Of a DNA stretch of 64,000 bases, positions 63,095 to 64,000 are shown one piece after another. Position 1 is the first letter of the stretch; the number at the start of each line of letters is the position of its first letter. The position numbers and the translations under genes were made by a program. The stretch covers positions 434,001-498,000 of the forward strand of contig NZ_FQLF01000001.1 in NCBI RefSeq assembly GCF_900120175.1, read 5' to 3'. Source of the DNA: Oceanicoccus sp. KOV_DT_Chl. GTDB taxonomy: Bacteria; Pseudomonadota; Gammaproteobacteria; Pseudomonadales; Dasaniaceae. The notes under the pieces are model-generated. The model searched no databases. It was not told the DNA's origin and saw only the letters and a list, made by a program, of their open reading frames with translations.

Positions 63095-64000
63095 TCAGGC
63101 ACCGGTATCCTGTTGCTGCGCCTTCTCTGTCGCTAGATTATTTAGAAGCGCACTTATTTCTTCAATTTTAATAGGCTTGGTCAATACTCTGGACATGCCA
63201 ATGTTCAGGCAGCGTGCTTTGGTTTCTATCATCGCATGGGCTGTTAGTGCGCAAATATTGGCCGCTGGGTAATTGTGTTCGACTGCTAGCGTCAGTATTT
63301 TTTCGGTGGCTTCAAAGCCGTCGACGACGGGCATTTCACAATCCATAAAAATAATGTCGTATTGCCCTTGTTGCTCGAGGTAACAGTCGATAGCTTCTTG
63401 TCCGTTATTAGCAAAATCAGCATGAATATCAAGGGTTTTTAATATGCCATCAATCACTTTTTTGTTGACTACATTATCTTCTGCCACTAATACCTTCAGG
63501 TGAGAGGCACGGGGAGTGGCATTGATTGTTTGTTGTATACGTTTGCTGTTGCTGCGTGGAGAGAATAAGTGAGTCAGGGTATTCAGTAACAATTCAACGC
63601 CGGCAGGTTGAGTCATATGTGCTGCTTGAGGCCATTGGCCATCACTGATTAAAATATAATTGTCGGTAAAGCTGTCGACTATCACTATAGGTGTTTTTAA
63701 TTTAATGGCTTTGTTAAGCCATTGTTCAATCCTGGGTCCCATGCTGTTGCTGACCAAAAGTGCATCGTACTGTAAAAAGTCTATGTCATCGGGCTGTGAG
63801 TCAAAGGGTAGGTAGGTATGCGTTATATGCCAATCGGTAAAATGATCTGTCATATAGGTCAAATATTTGGGTGATGAAAAAAGCAGCCCTAGTTTTTTGC
63901 CATCGAGCTGTTTAATTTTTTCCAGTTGTTGTTGGTGGCGTTTTTGATCAATTATAAATTCGGCCGAGAATGAAAATTCTGAACCGCTACCCAAAGTGCT
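63095..64000 (-). CDS. Hybrid sensor histidine kinase, C-terminal part (truncated by window edge)
   Basis: The frame is open through the right edge. It begins with STLGSGSEFSFSAEF, the end of a HATPase domain, so the kinase core lies outside. A degenerate receiver (about 110 residues; GKKLGLLFSSPKYLTYMTDH) lacks the phospho-acceptor context. A full receiver follows: LKVLVAEDNVVNKKVIDG, the phospho-Asp in [13 protein letters not shown], and the Lys in VLTKPIKIEE. It resembles the receiver of the hybrid kinase at 38047-40425. The missing part should include HisKA and HATPase. Confidence 0.9.
   Translation of the reverse strand, partial: STLGSGSEFSFSAEFIIDQKRHQQQLEKIKQLDGKKLGLLFSSPKYLTYMTDHFTDWHITHTYLPFDSQPDDIDFLQYDALLVSNSMGPRIEQWLNKAIKLKTPIVIVDSFTDNYILISDGQWPQAAHMTQPAGVELLLNTLTHLFSPRSNSKRIQQTINATPRASHLKVLVAEDNVVNKKVIDGILKTLDIHADFANNGQEAIDCYLEQQGQYDIIFMDCEMPVVDGFEATEKILTLAVEHNYPAANICALTAHAMIETKARCLNIGMSRVLTKPIKIEEISALLNNLATEKAQQQDTGA

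Overview
The window looks like the chromosome of a marine gammaproteobacterium, probably near Cellvibrionales/Spongiibacteraceae. This rests on the gyrA-serC-pheA order, the mutS-fdxA pair, a proteobacterial dedicated sortase (Pds) cluster, a PEP-CTERM protein and an OleA-type thiolase. It is an inference from gene content; there is no rRNA or tRNA to test it.

Layout. 1-8 kb: housekeeping genes (mtaD end, gyrA, serC, pheA, an SDR pair, fdxA). 8.2-10.9 kb: mutS, frameshifted by one missing base. 11-12.8 kb: AbiE-type toxin-antitoxin pair with an inverted-repeat operator. 12.9-17.5 kb: phosphate-binding-like protein, porin and chemotaxis receptor in one direction, then a BLUF photoreceptor. 17.5-21.2 kb: heterodimeric ABC exporter. 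21.8-32.9 kb: a defence island read as one coupled operon (HNH nuclease, hsdR, hsdS, helicase-nuclease, hsdM 5' remnant, Mrr-like nuclease, hsdM, DUF5677). 33-36.3 kb: a repeat-rich zone with an EAL-domain fragment between inverted repeats, a 16 x 8 bp tandem repeat and a broken lipoprotein gene. 36.4-40.4 kb: small membrane protein, unknown protein, 7TMR-DISM hybrid kinase. 41-49 kb: M50 peptidase and the Pds cluster (pdsO, pdsS, pdsR, sortase target, class GN sortase). 49-60.4 kb: small secreted proteins, periplasmic methyltransferase, PEP-CTERM protein, ECF sigma factor with a VWA/anti-sigma-like protein, haloalkane dehalogenase, NAD(P)-binding protein, SHOCT protein. 60.6-64 kb: OleA-like synthase, SDR, and the end of a hybrid histidine kinase.

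Two patterns cross the window. First, I count 13 places where adding one base restores a conserved reading frame: all are single-base deletions, 12 at G/C runs and one in an A run. They affect mutS, hsdR (x2), hsdS, the helicase (x2), the nuclease, a lipoprotein, the PEP-CTERM protein, the VWA protein (x3) and the dehalogenase. Either the sequence under-calls homopolymers, or the strain is a mutS mutator. Second, intergenic regions carry several families of short palindromic repeats, two of which have also entered hsdR in frame.

The best candidate for a new system is the type I restriction operon in which a Ski2-like helicase with a C-terminal nuclease domain is translationally coupled to hsdS (GTGA overlap) and to an hsdM start (TAATG), followed by a second nuclease.
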